NCBI RefSeq assembly: GCF_009707545.1
Contig: NZ_WLYK01000008.1
Location: 186,001-250,000, forward strand
Source of the DNA: Nakamurella alba
Lineage (GTDB): Bacteria > Actinomycetota > Actinomycetes > Mycobacteriales > Nakamurellaceae
Length of the DNA: 64,000 bases
Reading direction: 5' to 3'
Below the pieces are notes generated by a model. It was not told the DNA's origin. It worked only from the letters and a program-made list of their open reading frames with translations, and ran no database searches. Shown piece after piece: positions 17,390 through 30,449 of this stretch. A program made the translations under genes and the position numbers. Position 1 is the stretch's first letter; the number at the start of each line of letters is the position of its first letter.

Positions 17390-18173
17390 CCACCCGCACG
17401 CTGCTGGTCGAGGACGTCGGCAAGCACTTCCAGGGCGTCGCCGCACTCACCGACGTCTCCCTCGACGTCCGCCCGGGCGAGGTGCTCGGGCTGGTCGGGC
17501 CGAACGGCGCCGGCAAGACCACGCTGGTCAACGTGATCAGCGGGTACATGCCGCCGGCGAGCGGGCGGGTCCGGCTGGGCGAGGAGGTGCTGACCGGGCT
17601 GCGGATGGAGTCGGTGGCCCGGCGCGGCGTCGCCCGCACCTACCAGCATCTCCGGCTGATCGACGAGATGTCGGTGCTGGACAACGTCCTGGTCGGCCGG
17701 CACCAGCTGTTCCGGGTCAAACCGTGGCGCATCGGGGCCCGCCGTCGCGACGCCCGGGCGCAGGAGCAGGCCTGCCGGGAGCTGCTCGCCCGGCTGGAGC
17801 TGGACGCGGTCGCCGACCTGCCGGTGGAGAGCCTGTCCTACGGGATGCGCCGGCGGGTGGAGATCGCCCGGACCCTGGCGATGGAGCCCGAGGTGCTGCT
17901 GCTGGACGAGCCGACGGCCGGGATGACCCGGACCGATGCGCACGAGATCGGTGAGCTGGTCCGGCGGACCAGCCGGGAGGGGATCGCGGTGCTGCTGATC
18001 GAGCACAACGTCGGCCTGGTGACCGCGGTCTGCGACCGGATCGCCGTGCTGGACTGGGGCAAGGTGGTGCGAATCGGCACCCCGGACGAGGTCTGGTCCG
18101 ATCCCGCGGTGCGGGCGGCCTATCTGGGCGCCGAGACCTCCGACGCCGCCGAGGATCCCGCGGAGGTGCAGCC

Positions 18174-18177
<4 letters not shown>
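17386..18177 (+). CDS. HAAT importer ATP-binding protein, LivG type
   Basis: 263-residue ATPase. Walker A GPNGAGKTT lies near residue 40; the signature is degenerate, LSYGMRRRVEIARTLA, as often in LivG; Walker B is VLLLDEPTAGMT; the H-loop is IEHNVGLV. Start ATG overlaps livM by 4 bp and the stop overlaps the LivF gene (GTGA). It is part of importer 2. Confidence 0.92.
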
Positions 18178-18878
<701 letters not shown>

Positions 18879-18900
18879 GCGGTGACAGCGGGCGGTACCC

Positions 18901-20433
18901 GTGCTGACCCACCGGCAGATGCTGGACCGGGGTGCGGTGAGCTACGGACCGCGGACCGCCCTGGTCGACGCCTCCGGCCGGCGCATCACCTACACCGACC
19001 TGGACCGGATGACCGATGCGCTGGCCGCGGGGCTGCTCGGCGCAGGCGCCCGGCCCGGGGAGACGAGCGTCTGGCTGAGCGGCAACTGCCTGGAGTACCT
19101 GATCGCCTACTTCGCGACGGCCAAGGCGGGGCTGGCGTTCTCGCCGCTGAACTACTGGCTGCGGCCGGCCGAGCTGGAGGGCCTGGTCGACCTGGTGGCG
19201 CCGTCGGTGGTGTTCGCCGGCCGGGAGTGGACCGACGTGCTGGACGCGATGCCGGCGGTCGGCGCAGCCCGCTCCCGGGTGGTGCTCGGCGGCGCCGCGA
19301 CGGGCTGGACCGGCTGGGACGAGGTGCTCACCGGGCCCGGCTCCCTGGACGGGGTGCCGGACGACGAGAACGCGCTGCACGAGATCGTTTTCACCTCCGG
19401 CACCACCGGCGCCTCGAAGGGCGTGATGCGCAGCCAGCGCGGGCGGATCCTGGACTCGGTGTTCTCCGCCCTGGCCTTCGAGGTCCGGCGCAGTGAGAAC
19501 CTGGTGTTCTGCGGGCCGCAGTTCCACATCGGCGGGGCGTCGGTGCCGAACCAGGTGCTGGTGCAGGGCGGCACCGCGACCATCGTGGCCTTCGAGCCGG
19601 AGGTGGTCGGTGCGGCCATCGCGGGCGGGGCCAGCTACATGATCGGTGTGCCCGCGCACTACCACCTGCTCTTCGACTCCGGGGTGCTGGAGAAGATCGA
19701 CACCACCCGGATGCGCGGGTGCTACGTGGGGGGCAGTGTGGCGAGCAAGGCGCTCTTCGGCTCGATCTCGGACCACTTCCCCGCCGCGGACCTGGTGCAG
19801 GGCTACGGGTCCACCGAGTCCGGCCCGCACACGCTGGCGCTGCGCGGCCAGGATTTCCTCGACCACTACGGCACTCTCGGGCTGCCGGTACCGGGCACCG
19901 AGGTCCGGGTGGTGGACCCGGCGGAGGCCGCGCGCGAGCTGCCGGCCGGCGAGATCGGCGAGCTGCTGGTGCGGTCGGACTCGGTGATGTCCGGATACTT
20001 CCGGCGGGACGACCTGACGGCGGCGGTGCTGTCCGCCGACGGCTGGCTGCGCACCGGGGATCTGGTCAGCCGGGACGAGCAGGGCTTCTTCACCCTGGCC
20101 GGCCGGGCCAAGGAGATGATCATCAGCGGTGGGGAGAACGTGTACCCCAAGGAGGTCGAGGACGTGCTGAGCGAGCACCCGGCGGTGGCCGAGGTCGCGG
20201 TGATCGGCATCCCCGACCCGGTCTACGAGGAGCGGGTGCTGGCGCTGGTGCGCCGGTCCGGCGACGCCACCGGCACCACCGGCGAGGAGCTCCGGCAGTT
20301 CGTCCGAGCCAGGTTGGCCGGCTTCAAGACACCGAAGGACGTGCACTTCGTGGACGACTTCCCGCGGACCGGGATGGGCAAGATCGCCAAGGGCGAGCTG
20401 GCGCAGCAGTACGGGACGGTGTTCGATGCCTGA
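18901..20433 (+). CDS. Acyl-CoA ligase (AMP-binding, FadD-like)
   Basis: 510-residue acyl-CoA synthetase with the complete set of motifs: P-loop FTSGTTGASKGV, YGSTESG, hinge DGWLRTGDLV, GRAKEMIISGGENVYPKEVE, and the catalytic Lys in RTGMGKIAKGEL. GTG start 22 bp after importer 2. It starts a run of overlapping genes (ligase, crotonase, carboxyltransferase, MFS, SDR), so the imported acid would be activated and then modified. Length fits the family, and no in-frame start lies upstream. Confidence 0.92.
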   Translation: MLTHRQMLDRGAVSYGPRTALVDASGRRITYTDLDRMTDALAAGLLGAGARPGETSVWLSGNCLEYLIAYFATAKAGLAFSPLNYWLRPAELEGLVDLVAPSVVFAGREWTDVLDAMPAVGAARSRVVLGGAATGWTGWDEVLTGPGSLDGVPDDENALHEIVFTSGTTGASKGVMRSQRGRILDSVFSALAFEVRRSENLVFCGPQFHIGGASVPNQVLVQGGTATIVAFEPEVVGAAIAGGASYMIGVPAHYHLLFDSGVLEKIDTTRMRGCYVGGSVASKALFGSISDHFPAADLVQGYGSTESGPHTLALRGQDFLDHYGTLGLPVPGTEVRVVDPAEAARELPAGEIGELLVRSDSVMSGYFRRDDLTAAVLSADGWLRTGDLVSRDEQGFFTLAGRAKEMIISGGENVYPKEVEDVLSEHPAVAEVAVIGIPDPVYEERVLALVRRSGDATGTTGEELRQFVRARLAGFKTPKDVHFVDDFPRTGMGKIAKGELAQQYGTVFDA

Positions 20434-21214
20434 GAACGGGACTCCTGCGCCGACTGTCCAACTGGCCGGGCCGGACGAGGCCGGGGTCGCGGTGCTGTCC
20501 TTCGACACCGGTCGGCCGGCGAACTCGATGACCCGGGCCGCGGTGGACGCGCTGGGCGCTGCGGTGCACGAGGTGTCCCGGATCGACGGCGTGCGGGTGC
20601 TGGTGATCCGAGGCCGGGACGAGGTGTTCAGCGGGGGAGCGGATCTCGGCATGCTGGCCGGGATCTCCGAGCCGGACTACGTCGGCTACATCGACGCCGA
20701 GTTCGCGCTCTTCGACGCGGTCGAGGCGCTGCCGTTCGTCACCGTCGCCTCCGTCGCCGGGGCCTGCCTGGGCAATGCCGCCGAGCTGGCGCTGGCCTGC
20801 GACCTGCGGATCGCCGGGGACGACGCCCGGTTCGGCCTGCCGGAGACGCGGATCGGCTTCCAGGGGCCGATGGGCCGGGCGATCCGCTACGTCGGGCTGG
20901 GTGTGGCGAAGTACCTGCTGTTCACCGGCGAGGTGCTGTCCGCGGCCGGTGCCCGGGAGCTGGGCCTGGTCACCTGGGACGTGCCGGCCGTCGACCTGGC
21001 CACCGAGACCGCGCGCCGGGCAGCGGAACTCGCCGCGCTGCCACCGGTGGCGCTGCTGGAGACCAAGCGCAACCTGGCGGCGGCGTTCCCGGCAGTGGCG
21101 CAGTGGACGGATGCCGAGAAGCGCTCGTCGCTGACCACCTTCCGGACCGCCGACGCGCGGGAGGGCCGGCAGGCCTTCCTGGACCGCAGGGCACCGGTGT
21201 TCCGTGGTCGCTGA
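20426..21214 (+). CDS. Enoyl-CoA hydratase/isomerase (crotonase) family protein
   Basis: 262-residue crotonase-fold protein. The oxyanion-hole regions IRGRDEVFSGGADLGML and SVAGACLGNAAELALACDLRIA are clear. The segment LPETRIGFQGPMGRAIRYVGL departs from the usual PGAGGTQRL, so the exact reaction (hydration, isomerisation or hydrolysis) is uncertain. ATG overlaps the ligase by 8 bp; the next gene overlaps by 11 bp. It probably acts on the CoA ester made by the 18901 ligase. Confidence 0.88.
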   Translation: MPENGTPAPTVQLAGPDEAGVAVLSFDTGRPANSMTRAAVDALGAAVHEVSRIDGVRVLVIRGRDEVFSGGADLGMLAGISEPDYVGYIDAEFALFDAVEALPFVTVASVAGACLGNAAELALACDLRIAGDDARFGLPETRIGFQGPMGRAIRYVGLGVAKYLLFTGEVLSAAGARELGLVTWDVPAVDLATETARRAAELAALPPVALLETKRNLAAAFPAVAQWTDAEKRSSLTTFRTADAREGRQAFLDRRAPVFRGR

Positions 21215-22760
21215 ACCGGTGGTCGGGGCGCCCGATGCCGTGGCCGACCTGCACGAGCGCGCCGCGCGGATCCGCGACGGGATGGGCGGCGCGGCGAAGG
21301 TGGCCGCGCTGGCGGCGGCCGGGCGGCTGACCGCGCGGCAGCGGATCGACGGCCTGCTGGACGACGGGACCTTCGACGAGATCGGCACCTTCGCCCACTC
21401 GGCGCGCCCGGAGGACGCGGCGTCGACCCCGGGCGACGGGAAGATCGGCGGCTTCGGGCGGGTCGACGGGCGACCGGTGACCGTGGTCGCCGACGACATC
21501 ACCGTGAAGCGGGCCAGCACCTCGGCGGTCGGGGCCCGCAAGATGCGCCGGCTGTTCGAGACCGCGGTGCGGGACGGGTTGCCGTTCGTGTTCTTCGGCG
21601 AGACCGGCGGAGCACGGATCCCGGACATGATGGGGTCGGCCGGGTTCGGCGCGATCGGACCGCTGCTCTACCCGTCCGGACGGGCCCGCAGCGTGCCGAT
21701 GGCCACCGTGATCGTCGGCGAGTCCTTCGGCGCCTCCTCGTTCCTGGCCGGGGTCAGCGACCTGGTGGTGCAGGTGCGCGGCAGTGCACTGGCGGTCAGC
21801 TCGCCGAAGGTGATCGAGGTGGCCACCGGCGAGCGGATCACCATGGAGGAACTGGGCGGGGTGGACGTGCACGCCCGCACCACCGGCCAGATCGACCTGG
21901 TTGCCGAGGACGAGCAGCAGAGCTGGGACCAGGTGCGCCGCTTCCTGTCCTACCTGCCGTCCAACGCGCAGCAGCCGCCGCCGGTGCTGCCGGCCGTGGC
22001 GCCGGAGGATCTGGGTCCGCTGACCTCGCTGGTGCCGGCCGAGCGCCGCCGCGCCTACGACGCCCGGCGGCTGGTCCGCGGCATTGTCGACGCCGGATCA
22101 CTGATGGAGCTGCAGCCGCAGTTCGCCCGCAGCCTGGTCACCGGGCTGGCCCGGATCGGCGGGCACCCGGTCGGCGTGCTGGCCAGCCAGCCGCTGCACC
22201 AGGCGGGCGTGCTGGCCCCGCAGACCTGCGACAAGGCGACCCGGCTGATCCTGCTGTGCGACGCGTTCGGCCTGCCGCTGGTGTTCCTGCACGACACCCC
22301 CGGCTTCGTGATCGGCCGGCAGGCCGAGCACCAGCGGCTCATCGCCAAGGCGATGCTGCTGCAGCAGGCCGTGCTGATGGCCGGCGTGCCGAGACTGTCG
22401 GTGATCGTGCGGAAGTCGTTCGGGCTGGCCGATCACGTGATGAGCGGGTTGGGCACCGGGGCGGACCTGCTGGTGGCCTGGCCCGGCGCCGAGATCAGTT
22501 TCATGGACCCGCTCGCGGCGGCCAACGTGCTCACCCCGGACGGCGCGGGTCCGGCCGCCGAGCGGGTGGACGCCGGCACGGTCGGCGCGGTCACCTACGA
22601 CACCGGGCCCTACCCGGCCGCGGCCGGGATGCACCTGGACGAGGTGATCGACCCGGAGCGCACCCGGGAGGTGCTGCTGTGTGCCATCGAGCGGTACCGG
22701 TTGCGGCCCTTCGCCTCCGGCGCGGACCGGCCGCTCGCCCGGTGGCCCCTTGCATGGTGA
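21204..22760 (+). CDS. Acyl-CoA carboxylase carboxyltransferase subunit (beta-type), orphan
   Basis: 518-residue carboxyltransferase with N and C crotonase-like halves. The N half has FFGETGGARIPDMMG and the oxyanion segment ESFGASSFLAGVSD; the C half has LHDTPGFVIG, KSFGLADHVMSGLG and WPGAEISFMDPLAAANVL. Such subunits transfer CO2 from biotin to an acyl-CoA (acetyl, propionyl, methylcrotonyl or geranyl-CoA). No biotin carboxylase or biotin carrier gene is in the window, so it must use a partner from elsewhere or has changed function. GTG start overlaps the crotonase gene by 11 bp; it overlaps the MFS gene by 7 bp. Confidence 0.87.
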   Translation: MVAEPVVGAPDAVADLHERAARIRDGMGGAAKVAALAAAGRLTARQRIDGLLDDGTFDEIGTFAHSARPEDAASTPGDGKIGGFGRVDGRPVTVVADDITVKRASTSAVGARKMRRLFETAVRDGLPFVFFGETGGARIPDMMGSAGFGAIGPLLYPSGRARSVPMATVIVGESFGASSFLAGVSDLVVQVRGSALAVSSPKVIEVATGERITMEELGGVDVHARTTGQIDLVAEDEQQSWDQVRRFLSYLPSNAQQPPPVLPAVAPEDLGPLTSLVPAERRRAYDARRLVRGIVDAGSLMELQPQFARSLVTGLARIGGHPVGVLASQPLHQAGVLAPQTCDKATRLILLCDAFGLPLVFLHDTPGFVIGRQAEHQRLIAKAMLLQQAVLMAGVPRLSVIVRKSFGLADHVMSGLGTGADLLVAWPGAEISFMDPLAAANVLTPDGAGPAAERVDAGTVGAVTYDTGPYPAAAGMHLDEVIDPERTREVLLCAIERYRLRPFASGADRPLARWPLAW

Positions 22761-24202
22761 GGCCCGCCTCCGGTGCCCACCCGCGCCGGGTGTTCGCGGT
22801 GCTGGCGATCGGCGTGATCGGGTTCGGCGTGCTGCAGTCGCTGGTGCTGCCGATCCTGCCGACGGTGCAGCACCACTTCGGCACCAGCCAGCACGACGTC
22901 ACCTGGGTGCTCACCGCCTACCTGCTCAGCGCCTCGGTGGCCACCCCGATCCTGGGCCGGATCGGCGACACCTTCGGTAAGGAGAAGGTGCTGGTCCTCA
23001 CCCTGGCCGTGCTGGCGATCGGCTGTGTGCTCGCGGCGGTCGCGCCGTCCCTCGGCTTCCTCATCGCGGCCCGCGCGGTGCAGGGCATCGGCGGCGGCGT
23101 GCTGCCGCTCAGCTTCGGGATCATCCGGGACGAATTCCCGCCGGCCGGGGTGGCCGGCGCCATCGGCGCGGTGTCCGGCCTGCTCGCCTTCGGCGGTGGG
23201 CTGGGTGCGGTGGTGGCCGGGCCGATCGTCGACTGGCTCGACTTCCGGTGGCTCTTCTGGTTCTCCGCGATCGCGGTGGCGCCGGCGGCGCTGTTGGTGG
23301 CGCTGGTGGTGCCGGCGTCGCCGGTCCGGCTGCGCAGCCGGATCAACGTACCGGCGGCGCTGCTGCTGTCCGCAGGGCTGACCGCGCTGCTGCTCGGCGT
23401 CAGCCAGGGCCCGGTGTGGGACTGGGCGCCGCTGCCGGTGATCTCGTTGTTCGCCGCGGCCGCGCTGCTGCTCGCCGGCTGGGTGCGGGTGGAGCTGCGG
23501 TCCACTCACCCGCTGATCGACATGCGGATGCTGCGCCGTCCCGCGGTGCGCACCACCAACCTGGCCGCGGTGTTCTTCGGCGCCGGGCAGTTCACCGTCG
23601 TCGGCTTCCTGCCCACCTATGTGCAGACCCCGGTCTCCGCCGGTTACGGCTTCGGCTCCTCGCTGACCGAGTCGAGCCTGTTCCTGCTGCCGCAGACACT
23701 GTGCATGGCGCTCTTCGGGGTGCTGTCCGGCCTGATCGGCCGGCGGATCGGCGCGAAGGGATCGTTGCTGTCCGGCCTGGTGCTCACCGTGGTGGCCTAC
23801 GTCGGGTTCGCCTGGTTCTCCACCGAGAAGTGGGAGATCCTGGTCGGTTCCGCGGTGCTCGGCGCCGGGATGGGACTGTCGGTGGCGGCGATGGCGACGA
23901 TCGTCGTCGGTGCCGTACCGCCGGAGCAGACCGGTGTGGCCAGTGGGATGTCGGCCAACATGCGCACCGTCGGCGGCTGTGTCGGTGCCGCGGTGATGTC
24001 CACCGTGGTGGCCGGCGACCCGCAGCTGCTGGTGCCGTCGGCCGGCGACTGGCGCAACGGCTTCCTGTTCCTGGCCGGCTGCGCGGTGGTGGCACTGGTC
24101 GCGGCGGTGACCGTGCCGGTGCGCCGGGCCGGGGCGGTGACGGTGACTGTGACGGCGCGGACCGATGATCCGGTGAGAACTGCTGAGAGGACAACACGAT
24201 GA
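22754..24202 (+). CDS. MFS transporter (DHA2/EmrB-like)
   Basis: 482-residue multispanning protein. The N-terminus enters the membrane with VFAVLAIGVIGFGVLQSLVLP; the loop GRIGDTFGKEKVLVLTLAV is motif A, and ARAVQGIGGGVLPLSFGIIRDE is the motif-C-like region of drug:H+ antiporters. The hydrophobic pattern suits 12-14 helices. ATG lies within the end of the carboxyltransferase gene. In a catabolic operon it may export or exchange a pathway intermediate, or take up substrate; substrate not predictable. Confidence 0.87.
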   Translation: MVRPASGAHPRRVFAVLAIGVIGFGVLQSLVLPILPTVQHHFGTSQHDVTWVLTAYLLSASVATPILGRIGDTFGKEKVLVLTLAVLAIGCVLAAVAPSLGFLIAARAVQGIGGGVLPLSFGIIRDEFPPAGVAGAIGAVSGLLAFGGGLGAVVAGPIVDWLDFRWLFWFSAIAVAPAALLVALVVPASPVRLRSRINVPAALLLSAGLTALLLGVSQGPVWDWAPLPVISLFAAAALLLAGWVRVELRSTHPLIDMRMLRRPAVRTTNLAAVFFGAGQFTVVGFLPTYVQTPVSAGYGFGSSLTESSLFLLPQTLCMALFGVLSGLIGRRIGAKGSLLSGLVLTVVAYVGFAWFSTEKWEILVGSAVLGAGMGLSVAAMATIVVGAVPPEQTGVASGMSANMRTVGGCVGAAVMSTVVAGDPQLLVPSAGDWRNGFLFLAGCAVVALVAAVTVPVRRAGAVTVTVTARTDDPVRTAERTTR

Positions 24203-25101
24203 CCGAGGCAACCCCGTTGACCGGACGATCGGTGCTGGTGACCGGCGCGTCCCGCGGGCTGGGGCGCGGCTTCGCGGTCGCGCTGGCCGCCGCCGGCGCC
24301 GACCTGGTGCTGAACGGGCGCGACCCGGAGGCGCTGGAGGATCTTGCACGCGAGCTGCGCGGACGTGGATCCCGGGTCGTCACGGTGTCCGGGTCGGTGG
24401 CCGAGGAGGACGTCGCGCGCCGCGCGGTGGCCGCTGCCGTCGAGGAGTTCGGCGGGCTGGACGTGCTGGTCAACAATGCCGGGATCACCCGGGACCGGTC
24501 GGCGCTGAAGATGAGCACCGCCGAGTTCGACGACGTGGTCGCGGTCAATCTCCGCGGCGCCTGGCTGTGCGGGACGGCGGCCATGGCGGCCATGCGGGGC
24601 GGCGACCGGCCCGGCGGGGTGATCCTGAACGTGGTGTCCGAGGTCGCCTTCTACGGTGCCTTCGGCCAGTCCAACTACGCCGCGGCAAAGGCGGGCCTGG
24701 TGGCCCTGACGCTGACCTGGGCGGTGGAGCTGGCCAAGCAGGGGATCCGGGTCAACGCTTTCTCGCCGGCCGCGCTCACCGACATGTCGCAGGTGGTGAT
24801 GGACCGGGCGACCACGGCGGCGGCCGCGGCCGGTGAGGCCGCCCCTGTCCCGGCCGACCTGGGCATCGGCCTGGTCGAGGAGATCGCCCCGCTGGTGGTG
24901 CATCTGGTCTCCGACGCGTCGGCGGACCTGACCGGGCAGGTGTTCTCGTTCGACGGCCGGCACCTCGGCGTCTGGTCGCACCCGGAGACGACCTCGGTGG
25001 CGCACCGTCCGTCCGGCTGGACGGCGGACGGGGTCGCCGAGGCGTTCCGCAGTGGCGAGCTGGTCGCCCAGCGGACCCACCGGCCCTCCTGGGTGGAGTG
25101 A
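24199..25101 (+). CDS. SDR-family dehydrogenase, HSD17B4-like
   Basis: 300-residue short-chain dehydrogenase. TGASRGLGRG binds the cofactor; NNAG follows (NNAGITRDRSALKM), then catalytic Ser and the YAAAK motif (SNYAAAKAGL). The C-terminal extension after the SDR core (FSFDGRHLGVWSHPE... to the end) resembles the N-terminal domain of peroxisomal multifunctional enzyme 2, which oxidises (3R)-hydroxyacyl-CoA. ATG overlaps the MFS stop by 4 bp; GAGAGGA is a good Shine-Dalgarno. It is the last gene of the run 18901-25101 and is convergent with the kinase gene at 25133. Confidence 0.85.
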   Translation: MTEATPLTGRSVLVTGASRGLGRGFAVALAAAGADLVLNGRDPEALEDLARELRGRGSRVVTVSGSVAEEDVARRAVAAAVEEFGGLDVLVNNAGITRDRSALKMSTAEFDDVVAVNLRGAWLCGTAAMAAMRGGDRPGGVILNVVSEVAFYGAFGQSNYAAAKAGLVALTLTWAVELAKQGIRVNAFSPAALTDMSQVVMDRATTAAAAAGEAAPVPADLGIGLVEEIAPLVVHLVSDASADLTGQVFSFDGRHLGVWSHPETTSVAHRPSGWTADGVAEAFRSGELVAQRTHRPSWVE

Positions 25102-25132
25102 CGCGGGGCCGGGTGAGACGGTCTGCGGTGGC

Positions 25133-26160
25133 TCAGCTCTCGTCGAGGGCGGCGGCGGCCGCCTCGGCCAGCGCGATCACCTGACGGCCCTGGGCGTCCA
25201 CGTCGAAGCCGTCGTCGCCCATCTTCCCGGTGCGGTACCGGGCGTAGATCCCCTCGCAGATGCAGGTGAGCCGCCAGAGCGCGAACGCCCGGTACCACGG
25301 TGCGGCCGAGACGTCGTGCCCGGTGATCCGGGCGTAGGTGGCCGCGAGCTCGCTGCGGGTGCCGAAACCCGGTGCACCGGTGGGGGACTCGAAGACCTGC
25401 TGCTCACCCGGTTCGTACCAGGTGGCCAGCAGCCAGCCCAGGTCCGCCATGGTGTCGCCGAGGGTGGCCAGCTCCCAGTCCAGCACGGCGTTCACCGTGC
25501 CGGTGGGGGAGAGCAGCACGTTGCCGACCCGGTAGTCGCCGTGCACCAGGCCGGTGTACCGCTGCGGGGGAACGCTCGCGGCGAGCCGGTCGTGCACCTG
25601 CTCGACGAGCGGGATCTCCCGGGTGCGAGAGGCGTGGAACTGCCGTAGCCAGCGTCGCAGCTGCCGGCTGCTGTAGTCCTCCCGCCGGCCCAGGTCACCG
25701 AGACCGACGGCGTCCGGGTCGATCCCGTGCACGGCGGCCAGCACCCGGACCAGGTCCGCGGTGGCCGCCGGGCGGACGTCCGCCGGGAAGGCCGCACCGT
25801 CGGCGGCCGTGTTGAGCACCACCCCGGGCACCAGATCCATCACGTAGAACGGCGCACCGCCGAACACCGCCGGGTCCTCGCAGACCCCGCGGGCGGCCGG
25901 CACCGGCACATCGGTGCCGGCCAGTGCGGAGATGATCCGGTGCTCCCGGGCGACGTCGTGCGCGCTCTGCAGCAGCTCGCCCATCGGTGGCCGGCGCAGC
26001 ACGTAGTCGTGCCCGGCCCCGTCGGAGATCTTGTAGGTGAGATTCGAACGCCCGCCGGCGATCAGCGTCAGTTCCGGTGTGCCGTCGAACGGCACGCCCC
26101 GGCCCTGCAGCCAGCCCAGCAGGCCGTCGGTGCCGGTGGGATCGGCCGTGGTGGTGCTGC

Positions 26161-26164
<4 letters not shown>
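25133..26164 (-). CDS. APH-fold phosphotransferase, second copy
   Basis: 343-residue kinase-like protein. GGRSNLTYKISD is the nucleotide-binding lobe start, LVHGDYRVGNVLLS the catalytic loop and AVLDWELATLGD the metal site. It belongs to the same acyl-CoA-dehydrogenase-associated APH subgroup as the 10935 product but is clearly diverged from it. It is the last gene of a minus-strand operon beginning with an ACAD11-like dehydrogenase (29428), with overlaps of 4 bp to the LLM gene. The neighbours suggest phosphorylation of a hydroxyacyl-CoA; no DUF6285 partner is present here. Confidence 0.87.
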
Positions 26165-29428
<3,264 letters not shown>

Positions 29429-29626
29429 GCGACACCCCTTCGTCGTGCCCGGCGGCGGTGCCCCGGGCGGTCGCGGCGGGCCCGTGACGGGCCCGTCCCT
29501 TGGAAGGGGAGTGAATCACCGGCGGCGGACCGGTCGCCCGGCCCGCGGCGGGGCAGGTTGGAGTATTCCCCAGCGATGCCGCTGACCTGCGGGTCCGGCG
29601 CGACGGCGGTCGGCGGGGGCCGGCGC

Positions 29627-29632
29627 TAGCGT
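29627..29632 (+). promoter_or_regulatory. -10 box of a leaderless promoter
   Basis: TAGCGT, 7 nt before ATG 29640. With the usual 6-7 nt from -10 box to start point, transcription would begin at or just before the A of ATG. No Shine-Dalgarno is present. The rest of the 211-bp divergent region shows only GC-rich sequence and GGAGTATTCC (about 29557-29566). Confidence 0.5.
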
Positions 29633-29639
29633 GGCCGAC

Positions 29640-30449
29640 ATGAACGATTGGCAGCCGCTGCCCTCACCTGACTCCCTCGGCCTGAGCCGGATCGACGGCG
29701 CCCTGCGGGTGGAGTTCCGCCGCCCCGATGCCCTCAACGCCTTCGACAGCGCGATGGCGGTGGCCCTGCTGGAGGTGATCGGCAACGCCGCGTCCGACGA
29801 CTCGGTGCGCAGCGTGCTGATCACCGGGTCCGGCCGCGCCTTCTCGGCGGGCGCGGACATCAACTCACAGTTCGGCGGGGACGACGCGCTGGGCGTCATC
29901 GAGCAGGAGCTCCGGGAGGTCTCGAACCCGACCATCATCGGGCTGCGCGAACTGGGCAAGCCGGTGGTGGCGGCGGTGAACGGGCCGGCCGCCGGGATCG
30001 GTTGCTCGCTCGCACTGGCCGCGGACCTGGTCCTGGCCTCGGACAAGGCGTTCTTCCTGCTGGCCTTCTCCAACATCGGGCTGACCCCGGACGGCGGGTC
30101 CAGTCTGCTGGTGCCTGCCCGGATCGGGCTGGGTCGGGCGTTCGTGATGGCGCTGCTCGCCGAGCGGCTGCCGGCGGCCGAGGCGGTGGCCTGGGGGCTG
30201 GCGGACCGGGTGGTGCCGGCCGCCGAACTGGACACCGTGGCGACGGAACTGGCCGTGCGGCTGGCGAACGGCCCGACCGCCGCCTACGCCGCCACCAAGG
30301 CCGCGATCAACGCCGCGGTGCTGGGCGGGCTGCCGGCGGCGCTGGACCGGGAGGCGACCGCGCAGGGGCGGCTGATCGGCACCGCCGACTTCGCCGAGGG
30401 CACGGCTGCGTTCACCGAGAAGCGCGCGCCCCGTTTCGAGGGCCGGTGA
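29640..30449 (+). CDS. Enoyl-CoA hydratase/isomerase, PaaG-like
   Basis: 269-residue crotonase. Oxyanion regions are GSGRAFSAGADIN and VNGPAAGIGCSLALAADLVLAS. The active-site segment NIGLTPDGGSSLLVPARIG carries the Asp typical of PaaG-type isomerases in place of the hydratase Glu, so double-bond isomerisation is plausible. ATG 29640 fits the leaderless promoter 7 nt upstream; GTG 29631 would lie inside the -10 box and is rejected. It overlaps the next SDR gene by 4 bp. Confidence 0.88.
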   Translation: MNDWQPLPSPDSLGLSRIDGALRVEFRRPDALNAFDSAMAVALLEVIGNAASDDSVRSVLITGSGRAFSAGADINSQFGGDDALGVIEQELREVSNPTIIGLRELGKPVVAAVNGPAAGIGCSLALAADLVLASDKAFFLLAFSNIGLTPDGGSSLLVPARIGLGRAFVMALLAERLPAAEAVAWGLADRVVPAAELDTVATELAVRLANGPTAAYAATKAAINAAVLGGLPAALDREATAQGRLIGTADFAEGTAAFTEKRAPRFEGR

